Origin: Micavibrio sp.
GTDB lineage: Bacteria; Pseudomonadota; Alphaproteobacteria; Micavibrionales; UBA9664
DNA: 64,000 bases
Direction: 5' to 3'
Assembly (NCBI GenBank): GCA_002699085.1
Contig: PAAR01000012.1
Location: forward strand, 1-64,000
Positions 27,850-34,671 of this stretch are shown in pieces. Positions within the stretch are counted from its first letter, which is position 1. Every line of letters begins with the position of its first letter. A program made the translations under genes and the position numbers. The notes under the pieces are model-generated. The model was not told where the DNA came from. It did no database searches and saw only the letters and a list, made by a program, of their open reading frames with translations.

Positions 27850-28863
27850 CTAGATTGCTGGTACTGGCGCCCCATAGATGAAAAATATGCCCACCATATA
27901 GACTGTATATAAGAGTAGCATAATTAAGCCTGAAAGCCTGCCTATTTTACCTCTAAATAATAACATCGCTGCAAAAATCGCTGCGACACCTAACATCACC
28001 CAGACATCAACAGCTACCATTTGCGGTGTTACAGCACTAGCAGGTATCGCTTTTAAAATGCCTGTTGCACCCAAAATAAATAGAATATTAAAGACGTTTG
28101 AGCCCAGTACATTCCCCAGCGCAATCCCGCTTTCCTTTTTGAAAGCTGCGACAACAGAGGTTGAAAGCTCTGGCAATGATGTACCAATCGCAATGACAGT
28201 TAAGCCGACAACCGCATCTGGCACTTTCAAAATTGTTGAAATTGTTAAAGCCCCACGTACCAAAATTTCTGCGCCCAAAGCAACGCCTGTTAAACCTATA
28301 ACAACAGTAATAAGGGCTTTGGCCAAGGGTGGTTGTTCTAAATGACGGACATCATCAGCCATATGTTCGGTCAGTGCAGTTGGATGCTTGCGCGACTCAT
28401 TATACTGAAAATAGATATAACCAAATAAGACAATCAGCATTAAGCCGCCAATCATCGCTGTAATACCCATTTGGCCAACCAACAGCACAACTAAAACAAT
28501 ACTAGAGAGCATCATCGCTAATGTGTCATTGCGTATAGCCTTTCTATCCGTGATAACAGGGTAAATAAGGGCAGCAGCCCCGATCACTAATAAAATATTA
28601 GCCACATTCGAACCAATCACATTCCCCAGCGCAATCCCTGCTGAACCCTTAAAATTGGCATTTACCGATACCAACAATTCAGGCAAAGACGTGCCAAAAG
28701 CAACAATAGTAAAACCAATCAAGAGCGAAGGTATCTTGAAAATACGGGCAATTTGCGAGGCCGATTCAACAGTCATGTCACCGCCCTTAATCAACATCCA
28801 CATGCCAAAACCAATCGCACCAAGCGCCAACCAAATTAGATCATTTTGTAATATCTGTTCCAT
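27850..28863 (-). CDS. Calcium/sodium (K+-dependent-type) antiporter, YrbG family
   Basis: A 337-residue membrane exchanger of the CaCA superfamily with about 10 helices. Both inverted alpha-repeats are intact and strikingly similar: FTIVAFGTSLPELLVSV with GNVIGSNVANILLVIG, and LTVIAIGTSLPELSTSV with GNVLGSNVFNILFILG; these hold the ion-binding Glu and Asn residues. The central loop is short and acidic. It forms a two-gene operon with the downstream TerD gene, which binds calcium in other systems, so calcium handling is the probable theme. Confidence 0.93.
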   Translation of the reverse strand: MEQILQNDLIWLALGAIGFGMWMLIKGGDMTVESASQIARIFKIPSLLIGFTIVAFGTSLPELLVSVNANFKGSAGIALGNVIGSNVANILLVIGAAALIYPVITDRKAIRNDTLAMMLSSIVLVVLLVGQMGITAMIGGLMLIVLFGYIYFQYNESRKHPTALTEHMADDVRHLEQPPLAKALITVVIGLTGVALGAEILVRGALTISTILKVPDAVVGLTVIAIGTSLPELSTSVVAAFKKESGIALGNVLGSNVFNILFILGATGILKAIPASAVTPQMVAVDVWVMLGVAAIFAAMLLFRGKIGRLSGLIMLLLYTVYMVGIFFIYGAPVPAI

Positions 28864-28966
28864 CGCTACAGGGTAGAGGATACGCTAGTTTCTGACAATG
28901 GGTGAATTAAACCCTTCTAATAAAAAAGATTTTAAAGTAACTTAAAATCAGGAGTTCTATAAAAAT

Positions 28967-29725
28967 ATGAATAAAGTTTTGCAAACATCCCCATCATTTT
29001 TAATGAATACTATTGAAAAAATTGAGAAAAATCTTTGGGAAAAATTCCCAAACAATAAGTATAAAAATGTCTTACGTTATATAAAAAAATGGCATGCGGT
29101 TAACGAGAAAGAAGGAAACGCTTCCTTTTATATACAATATGACATGCATAATATAAATCTATCCGAAACGCTAGATAGCATGAGTGAAGAGCTTTTGTTT
29201 AGAGTTGCCTTAGATCTTGGCATAGAATTACCTAACGTCATACATGCGGTTCCAGAAATTAAGCGTATACTTGCTGACAAATACACTGATGCGCACACAA
29301 TTTTTGAAAATGCTAATAAGAAAATATATGAAGATCCTAGCGGCGCAATAATAATGGCTAATTCAGCTTTAGAAGTAATTATAAAAAGAATATGTGAAAA
29401 CCCACAAATAAATAGCGCTAATTCAAAAGATACTTTATATGGATTAACTCACCACATATTAAAACAATTTAATTTTTTCCAAGATCTTACACTTAATAAA
29501 AACATAAATAGTATCCCACAAGGCCTATTGAAAAGCTGTCAAGCTATAGAAAGTATCAGAAGTAATAACACCCAAGCACATGGTACGCTGGATGAAATTA
29601 TAAATGATCCAATTTATGCTATGTTAATCGTCAATGCAGTTTCAACTATAGGGATTTTTTTGCTGAACTATTACGAAAAGACATACCTACCCAAGAATCC
29701 TCTTTCAGATGATATACCTTTCTAA
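28967..29725 (+). CDS. Abi-C domain protein (abortive-infection-like)
   Basis: A 252-residue soluble protein whose C-terminal 100 residues look like the Abi-C (abortive infection C-terminus) domain: SGAIIMANSALEVIIKRIC, then LKSCQAIESIRSNNTQAHGT, ending in a hydrophobic helix IVNAVSTIGIFLLNYY. The RSNN-AHG stretch corresponds to the RNxxGxAHG motif of that family. The N-terminal 110 residues are not recognised. The gene is richer in A/T than its neighbours and is single, flanked by housekeeping genes, so recent acquisition is likely. It starts behind CAGGAG. Phage defence is an inference from the domain; no partner gene is seen. Confidence 0.72.
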   Translation: MNKVLQTSPSFLMNTIEKIEKNLWEKFPNNKYKNVLRYIKKWHAVNEKEGNASFYIQYDMHNINLSETLDSMSEELLFRVALDLGIELPNVIHAVPEIKRILADKYTDAHTIFENANKKIYEDPSGAIIMANSALEVIIKRICENPQINSANSKDTLYGLTHHILKQFNFFQDLTLNKNINSIPQGLLKSCQAIESIRSNNTQAHGTLDEIINDPIYAMLIVNAVSTIGIFLLNYYEKTYLPKNPLSDDIPF

Positions 29726-29741
29726 TTAAATATCGAAATAG

Positions 29742-29786
29742 CTATCTAGGATTTTCATTAACCGAAAATTCACTTATGCTAGATAG
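29742..29786. repeat. 8-bp inverted repeat upstream of the hydroxyacyl-CoA dehydrogenase gene
   Basis: CTATCTAG (29742-29749) and CTAGATAG (29779-29786) are perfect inverted arms 29 bp apart. The right arm overlaps TATGCT (29776-29781), a possible -10. A degenerate ATATAGATAG follows at 29791-29800. It may be an operator for the fatty-acid oxidation gene, or chance in AT-rich sequence. Confidence 0.4.
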
Positions 29787-29823
29787 AACTATATAGATAG
29801 AGACAAACGTATAAGGATTTTTT

Positions 29824-32220
29824 ATGAGCATTCAAAAAGTAGCTGTGATTGGTGCGGGTTTAATGGGGTCAGGGATTGCCGCCCAAATAGCCAATGCAGG
29901 TGTGCCTGTTGTTATGCTCGATATCGTGCCTGAAGGCGCAACTGATCGTTCAATTATTGCCAAATCTGCCATTGATAAAATGTTAAAAGCTGACCCTGCC
30001 GCCTTTATGACCAAACGTGCAGCGAAGCTCATTACTCCGGGTAATTTAGAAGATGATTTAGAATTAATCAGTGACTGTGATCTCATCATCGAAGTAGTGC
30101 TTGAGCGTTTAGATGTGAAAGAAGCGACCTACGCCAAGATTGACAAGCACCGTAAAAAGGGCTCGATCGTTTCATCAAATACATCAACAATCCCGCTTGC
30201 CCTGCTTGCGAAGAATCAATCAGCGCAGTTCAAAAAAGATTTCATGATTACGCATTTCTTTAACCCGCCACGCTATATGCGTCTTTTAGAGCTTATTACT
30301 GGCCCTGAAACAGATAAAAAGGCCGTTGAAACTGTCCGTGATTTTTGTGACCGCCAGCTTGGTAAAGGCGTTGTGGTTTGTCACGATACACCAGGCTTTA
30401 TCGTTAATCGTATTCTGACCTTTATGATGCAAACAGGCATTAACGAGGCGCTCAAAACAGACACATCTGTTGAAATTGCCGATGCGGTCATGTCTAAACC
30501 TGTTGGCCTGCCAAAGACAGGGGTGTTTGGACTGATTGATCTGGTCGGTATTGATCTCATGCCGCATCTATCAAAATCGCTACTTTCAACACTGCCAAAG
30601 ACAGACCAGTATGTTAAGAATCATGTTGATTATGGCTTTGTCGATCAAATGATTAAGGCGGGTTATACAGGGCGTAAAGGCAAGGGTGGCTTCTACCGCC
30701 TTGACCCAAACAGCACATCAAAGTCTAAACAAGCTCTGCAACTGCATAAGGATAGCTTTTCTGAAGATCATTACAAAGATGCCGATAAACCAAAATTAGC
30801 CTCTATGGATGCTGGGCGTAAAGGCTTAAAAGCTGTTGTCACAACAGATGACAAGGGCGGGGTGTACGCATGGAAAGTTCTAAGTCAGTCATTGGCTTAT
30901 GCCGCCTCATTAGTGGGTGAGATTGCTGACACTATTGCTGATATCGACCAAGCAATGCGCTTAGGCTGTAACTTCAAAAAAGGCCCGTTCGAGATGATCG
31001 ATGATATGGGCGCAAAATGGTTTGCCGACAAACTCACAGAAGAAGGCATTGAAATCCCAAAGATTTTAAAAGCTGTTGGTGAAGGCTCTTTCTACCGAGT
31101 CGAAAAAGGCCAACTACAATATTTTGGTACTGATTCTAAATATCACGATCTGAAACGTGCTGATGGCGTTATGTTACTAAGCGACATCAAGCTTTCCGCT
31201 GAACCATTAGAAAAATCATCAAGCGCTAGCCTATGGGATATTGGCGACGGCATTTTATGTGTAGAATTCACAGGCAAGATGAATGCGCTCGACCAAGATG
31301 TCTTTGCAATTTATGAGAAAGCCATCAAACATATTGGTGACGGATCTGGCGATTACAAAGCCTTGGTTATCTATAATGAAGGCTCACATTTCTCAGCTGG
31401 AGCTAATCTAGGTCTAGCGATCTTTGCGATGAATATTGCGATGTGGCCACAAATTGAAGAGCTCGTTTCGGGTGGTCAGAAAATCTACAAAAAGCTAAAA
31501 TATGCCCCATTCCCAGTTGTCTCTGCGCCAAGCGGTATGGCCTTAGGTGGAGGTTGCGAGATCCTGCTACATTCAGACCATGTACAAGCTCATGCTGAAA
31601 CCTATACAGGCCTTGTGGAGGTTGGTGTCGGCCTTATCCCTGGTTGGGGTGGCTGTAAAGAGATGATTCTACGCTATATGGCGGCAGAGGCTAAACAGTA
31701 CGATAAAACCACGGGTGGCGAAAGAGTCTGGTTCTCACCGAAAAACACACCGATGGGTCCTGTCCGTAAAGCCTTTGAGTTGATCGGTACAGCCACTGTT
31801 GCTAAATCAGCTATGGAAGCTAAAGAACTTGGCTATTTCAAAGAAAGTGACGGCGTAACAATGAATCGGGATCGTCTGCTTTATGATGCGAAACAAAAAG
31901 CTTTGGCTATGGCCAAAGATTATAAAGCACCACAGCCTGTTGAAGAAATCAGATTACCAGGTCCTTCTGGTAAGATGGCACTTGATATGGCGGTTGGTGA
32001 TCTGGCTAAAAGCGGTAAAGCAACGCCCTATGATGTCGTGGTCTCTGATTATCTCGCAAAAGTACTATCAGGAGGCGATAAAGCCGATTGGACAACACCT
32101 CTGCATGAAGATGATCTGCTCAAGCTAGAGCTTTCTGCATTCATGGAGCTTGTTAAACATGGCGGCACACAAGACCGTGTCACACATATGCTAGAAACTG
32201 GCAAACCACTCAGAAACTAG
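29824..32220 (+). CDS. 3-hydroxyacyl-CoA dehydrogenase / enoyl-CoA hydratase fusion
   Basis: A 798-residue multifunctional fatty-acid beta-oxidation enzyme. The order is dehydrogenase first, hydratase last, as in FadN-type proteins and opposite to FadB. The NAD-binding motif is VIGAGLMGSGIAAQIANAG (residues 7-25). NTSTIPLALLAKN and FMITHFFNPPRYMRLLELI carry the catalytic His region, and FIVNRIL is typical. The crotonase domain from about residue 470 shows HFSAGANLGLAI and PSGMALGGGCEILLHSDHVQAHAE, with oxyanion-hole glycines. No thiolase or acyl-CoA dehydrogenase gene lies beside it. The start follows ATAAGGATTTTTT. Confidence 0.93.
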   Translation: MSIQKVAVIGAGLMGSGIAAQIANAGVPVVMLDIVPEGATDRSIIAKSAIDKMLKADPAAFMTKRAAKLITPGNLEDDLELISDCDLIIEVVLERLDVKEATYAKIDKHRKKGSIVSSNTSTIPLALLAKNQSAQFKKDFMITHFFNPPRYMRLLELITGPETDKKAVETVRDFCDRQLGKGVVVCHDTPGFIVNRILTFMMQTGINEALKTDTSVEIADAVMSKPVGLPKTGVFGLIDLVGIDLMPHLSKSLLSTLPKTDQYVKNHVDYGFVDQMIKAGYTGRKGKGGFYRLDPNSTSKSKQALQLHKDSFSEDHYKDADKPKLASMDAGRKGLKAVVTTDDKGGVYAWKVLSQSLAYAASLVGEIADTIADIDQAMRLGCNFKKGPFEMIDDMGAKWFADKLTEEGIEIPKILKAVGEGSFYRVEKGQLQYFGTDSKYHDLKRADGVMLLSDIKLSAEPLEKSSSASLWDIGDGILCVEFTGKMNALDQDVFAIYEKAIKHIGDGSGDYKALVIYNEGSHFSAGANLGLAIFAMNIAMWPQIEELVSGGQKIYKKLKYAPFPVVSAPSGMALGGGCEILLHSDHVQAHAETYTGLVEVGVGLIPGWGGCKEMILRYMAAEAKQYDKTTGGERVWFSPKNTPMGPVRKAFELIGTATVAKSAMEAKELGYFKESDGVTMNRDRLLYDAKQKALAMAKDYKAPQPVEEIRLPGPSGKMALDMAVGDLAKSGKATPYDVVVSDYLAKVLSGGDKADWTTPLHEDDLLKLELSAFMELVKHGGTQDRVTHMLETGKPLRN

Positions 32221-32249
32221 TCTTTTTCTATTTATATAATGCGAATCAA

Positions 32250-32269
32250 TTAAGGCAGCTCTGCCTTAA
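32250..32269. other. Perfect hairpin after the hydroxyacyl-CoA dehydrogenase gene
   Basis: TTAAGGCAG and CTGCCTTAA form a near-continuous palindrome with a 2 to 4 base loop, 30 bases after the stop. There is no T run after it on the plus strand, so it is a weak or Rho-assisted terminator candidate, or a regulator site. Confidence 0.4.
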
Positions 32270-32326
32270 AATCACCGCGATCATTTCATTATTGTGCAAT
32301 ATTGCCGATACAAACAGCGACTAGAT

Positions 32327-32357
32327 TTATTCCTGTAACAACAAACCACAGGAGTAA
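32327..32357 (+). promoter_or_regulatory. Hairpin enclosing the ribosome-binding site of the 68-aa gene
   Basis: TTATTCCTGT (32327-32336) can pair with ACAGGAGTAA (32348-32357) over 10 positions with one G-U pair, around an 11-base loop AACAACAAACC. The Shine-Dalgarno AGGAG (32350-32354) lies wholly inside the right arm, 6 bases before the ATG at 32361. This could hold translation off until melted or bound by another factor. Confidence 0.55.
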
Positions 32358-32360
32358 CCC

Positions 32361-32567
32361 ATGCAACACACATATGATTTTGCTTTAACAGCCAAAAACA
32401 ACCCATTCGTTTCACCTTATATCCGCAATCTGACCACCAAAGTGGATGAGGCTTTTGCTGATGATTTTGAATTCACTGGTAAAGACCCACATATGACTCA
32501 GCTGATTCGTAACTTGAACAGCCTGAAAGAAAAAATCAAAGCGACTCGTCAAGCACGTACAGCTTAA
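32361..32567 (+). CDS. Small hypothetical protein, 68 aa
   Basis: A 68-residue soluble protein, not recognised. It begins MQHTYDFALTAKNNPF and ends in a basic amphipathic helix (MTQLIRNLNSLKEKIKATRQ). Start and reading frame are supported by a good ribosome-binding site (CAGGAG, 6 bases before the ATG). It shares the pattern DPxxxxxx-LNxLKxxIK with the second small gene at 32798-33019 (KDPHMTQLIRNLNSLKEKIK against NDPRIVRILNELKNIKDQ). Its 5' leader can fold over the ribosome-binding site, and a long hairpin follows its stop. No transmembrane segment is present. Confidence 0.7.
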   Translation: MQHTYDFALTAKNNPFVSPYIRNLTTKVDEAFADDFEFTGKDPHMTQLIRNLNSLKEKIKATRQARTA

Positions 32568-32584
32568 TGACGTCCTTAAAAGAA

Positions 32585-32647
32585 TTCCGGCCTGCTGCTC
32601 TCTCTCCCTCACTCTCTAACGAGAAAACCCCGAAAAGCAGGTCGGAA
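32585..32647 (+). other. Long 3' hairpin after the 68-aa gene
   Basis: TTCCGGCCTGCT (32585-32596) pairs with AGCAGGTCGGAA (32636-32647), 12 positions with a single G-U, around a 39-base pyrimidine-rich loop. It starts 18 bases after the stop codon. It lacks a terminal T run, so it may be a stability element or part of a small RNA and not a classical terminator. Confidence 0.55.
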
Positions 32648-32698
32648 CTTACTTTTATAAAAAATGGTCCGAAAATATGAAAAAACATTGTCTTTGAA

Positions 32699-32731
32699 CT
32701 GTCACAAATTATTACAAAACTGTTACAAAAC
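32699..32731 (+). promoter_or_regulatory. Three helical-phase direct repeats (Pho-box-like) upstream of the 73-aa gene
   Basis: Units CTGTCACAAA (32699), TTATTACAAAA (32709) and CTGTTACAAAA (32720) repeat every 10 to 11 bp; TTACAAAAC occurs exactly twice, 11 bp apart. The spacing and the CTGTCAC/CTGTTAC cores resemble a PhoB box (tandem CTGTCAT units with AT-rich 4-base spacers). It lies about 70 bases upstream of the small gene at 32798. Confidence 0.5.
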
Positions 32732-32797
32732 AGACATCATACGAATACAAAATGTCTCTAAACTTGGAAATGTAAGAACAGAATAAGGAGATAACAC

Positions 32798-33019
32798 ATG
32801 CTACCCAAATTTGTAAAACGTGCTTATAGAAAACGTGATAATTTCACAACTTATTACCCACAAGACGTTCTCATCGTAGAAGTTGAGATGCGTGAAAGCG
32901 AAGCGAATGCAAATGACCCACGCATTGTTCGTATCTTAAATGAACTAAAGAATATTAAGGATCAAGCTTTGACCACCATAGGACGGTTTGATCGGATTGA
33001 TATTCGTTACGCAAAGTAA
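32798..33019 (+). CDS. Small hypothetical protein, 73 aa
   Basis: A 73-residue protein, not recognised, starting MLPKFVKRAYRKRDNF, so the N-terminus is basic, with an acidic middle (VEVEMRESEANANDP) and a C-terminal helix RILNELKNIKDQAL. The ATG follows AATAAGGAGATAACAC, a strong ribosome-binding site, and a perfect terminator follows the gene, so it is a genuine expressed unit. It shares a short motif with the neighbouring 68-residue protein. The direct repeats upstream suggest control by a response regulator. Confidence 0.72.
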   Translation: MLPKFVKRAYRKRDNFTTYYPQDVLIVEVEMRESEANANDPRIVRILNELKNIKDQALTTIGRFDRIDIRYAK

Positions 33020-33090
33020 CTAATAGAATTCGGGGAGAATTACCCTTACGTTAAAAACCCTCTCTACTCACACACACCCTTTTACCCTCA

Positions 33091-33122
33091 AAAAACCCTC
33101 CATTCTCCCCTGGAGGGTTTTT
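33091..33122. terminator. Bidirectional intrinsic terminator
   Basis: AAAAACCCTCCA (33091-33102) and TGGAGGGTTTTT (33111-33122) pair perfectly around TTCTCCCC. With A runs on one side and T runs on the other, it can end both the 73-aa gene and the convergent hydrolase gene. Confidence 0.93.
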
Positions 33123-33126
33123 ACTT

Positions 33127-34014
33127 TTAAGCTAATTCAGCTGCACACCATCTTTGAAAATCATTATCTAACCATTCTTTAGCTGCCTTATGACCTTTGA
33201 GGTAATAATCCCACCAAGCGAGAGAGGCTATCTTAATAATATTCTCATGTAAGGGGATTTTATCATAACCCGCCAACTGACCACGTGATCCCGCAAACAC
33301 CATATGATCGCCATCATTCAATATAATGGCCTTTTTAGCCGTCGTTTCTGGCATTTGATTAAATACTTCCATACGAGCGGTATAATCATAGCCATCCACT
33401 GGGCTATCATCTTCTGTACCTGTCATTAATAAAATCGGTTGGTCCATATCGGCGTAAGGTGCTTTGCTATCATCACGGCACGGCATATGCGAATACGCTA
33501 TAAAGGCTTTAAAGGCACTCGATTTATAAGACTTGTTACGGAATTTCTGACCTGCCATCACTTGCGTAGTCATCGCACCCATTGAATGCCCCGACATACC
33601 AAGGCGATTGGTGTCAATCGGCGCATCAAGGCTGTCTAATTGCTTCAATACAAAATCAACATCATTAAATCTGGCGATTTTCACCTCATCCGTGATTTTT
33701 GTGGCACGAATAGCGTCCCAAGGGTGTCCTGACTTGCCCATCCATAAGCCTATATCCGTCCCTAAATGTTGGATATTTAGAACAGCATAACCATGAGAAG
33801 CAATAAAACGACTTAGAAAACCGGCGCCATCACGTCCGCCACCTAAACCATGCGACCAAATAACTAACGGCAATTCAACTTCAGTATTTTTAGGTACATA
33901 TAATTTATAAGGAATTTTGCGATTATCACGGCTGCTATCAACCCAATCACCACGAGTGATAAGGATATCCCCAGCATCCTGTTCGGGGTCTATGCCATCA
34001 CGCCAGAATGTCAC
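33127..34014 (-). CDS. Alpha/beta hydrolase (dienelactone/PAF-acetylhydrolase-like)
   Basis: A 295-residue alpha/beta hydrolase. The oxyanion segment is VIWSHGLGGGRDGAGF, the nucleophile elbow GMSGHSMGAMTTQ (Ser in GHSMG), the acid residue probably in LLMTGTEDDSP, and the histidine in NDGDHMVFAG. This resembles chlorophyllase, dienelactone hydrolase and PAF-acetylhydrolase-like esterases. No signal peptide is present. The start is GTG at 34014, 2 bases after the sspB stop; no ATG is available nearby. Substrate unknown. It forms an operon with sspB, probably by chance of position and not function. Confidence 0.85.
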   Translation of the reverse strand: MTFWRDGIDPEQDAGDILITRGDWVDSSRDNRKIPYKLYVPKNTEVELPLVIWSHGLGGGRDGAGFLSRFIASHGYAVLNIQHLGTDIGLWMGKSGHPWDAIRATKITDEVKIARFNDVDFVLKQLDSLDAPIDTNRLGMSGHSMGAMTTQVMAGQKFRNKSYKSSAFKAFIAYSHMPCRDDSKAPYADMDQPILLMTGTEDDSPVDGYDYTARMEVFNQMPETTAKKAIILNDGDHMVFAGSRGQLAGYDKIPLHENIIKIASLAWWDYYLKGHKAAKEWLDNDFQRWCAAELA

Positions 34015-34016
34015 GA

Positions 34017-34538
34017 TTAGTCTTTCTTACGGAATTGATCGAGAGAGATTACTTCGCCTTTAGGGGCGTCCTCTTTTTTATCAGCCTTCTTCTTAGGCTT
34101 TTTGCTGCCGCCATCATCATCTGGATCATGGTCATCATCACTATCATCGTCATCTTCATTACGAGATGTTAATGGCTGGAACTGAAGCGCAAAATTGACG
34201 GATGGATCAGCAAAAATTGTAATGGCTGGCATGGGTACAACCAAACGTTCTGGAATATTATTAAACGATAGAGTCACGCATAAAAATTCATCATCAACCG
34301 TTAAATCATAGAATTGATATTGCAGTACAATGGTCATTTCTGTTGGATAGCGATCCTTGAGGTAATCAGGAATATCAACACCAGGATGCTCGGTTAGAAA
34401 TGTAATATAGAAATGGTGATCGCCAGGCAGACCTTCATCACGCACCTCTTCCACCGCACGACGTACAACGCCACGCAATGCTTTTTCGACCATTTTGTCG
34501 TAGCGTAATATTTCTTTTTCGTCTTTTTTCTTACTCAT
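34017..34538 (-). CDS. sspB: SspB-like ClpXP adaptor (alphaproteobacterial type)
   Basis: A 173-residue protein of the alphaproteobacterial SspB family, which tethers ssrA-tagged proteins to ClpXP for degradation. The core DHHFYITFLTEHPGVDIPDYLKDRYPTEMTIVLQYQF is characteristic. A flexible acidic linker (DDDDSDDDHDPDDDGG) and a C-terminal tail GEVISLDQFRKKD, which corresponds to the ClpX-binding peptide, complete it. The tmRNA gene itself lies immediately upstream on the same strand, so tag synthesis and tag recognition are encoded side by side. Confidence 0.93.
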   Translation of the reverse strand: MSKKKDEKEILRYDKMVEKALRGVVRRAVEEVRDEGLPGDHHFYITFLTEHPGVDIPDYLKDRYPTEMTIVLQYQFYDLTVDDEFLCVTLSFNNIPERLVVPMPAITIFADPSVNFALQFQPLTSRNEDDDDSDDDHDPDDDGGSKKPKKKADKKEDAPKGEVISLDQFRKKD

Positions 34539-34633
34539 AAAAACTGCGTGCGTTAAAAATTCTTACCTACGAATCAATGTAATCATTCTAAGAGCGTAAG
34601 ACAAGAGCCGAATAGCCGAGGACGATATGTCAG

Positions 34634-34671
34634 GAAAATAAAAATGGTCCGTTCTGTTGCGAGGTGGACCA
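34634..34671 (-). terminator. Terminator hairpin at the end of ssrA
   Basis: On the minus strand TGGTCC and GGACCA (34645-34650 and 34666-34671) form a stem followed by ATTTTTATTTT. The hairpin may also define the 3' end of the coding RNA precursor. Confidence 0.7.

Noticed and set aside
32250-32269. A classical intrinsic terminator after the hydroxyacyl-CoA dehydrogenase gene
   Set aside because: The hairpin is perfect but there is no T run on the plus strand, so it is listed only as a hairpin.
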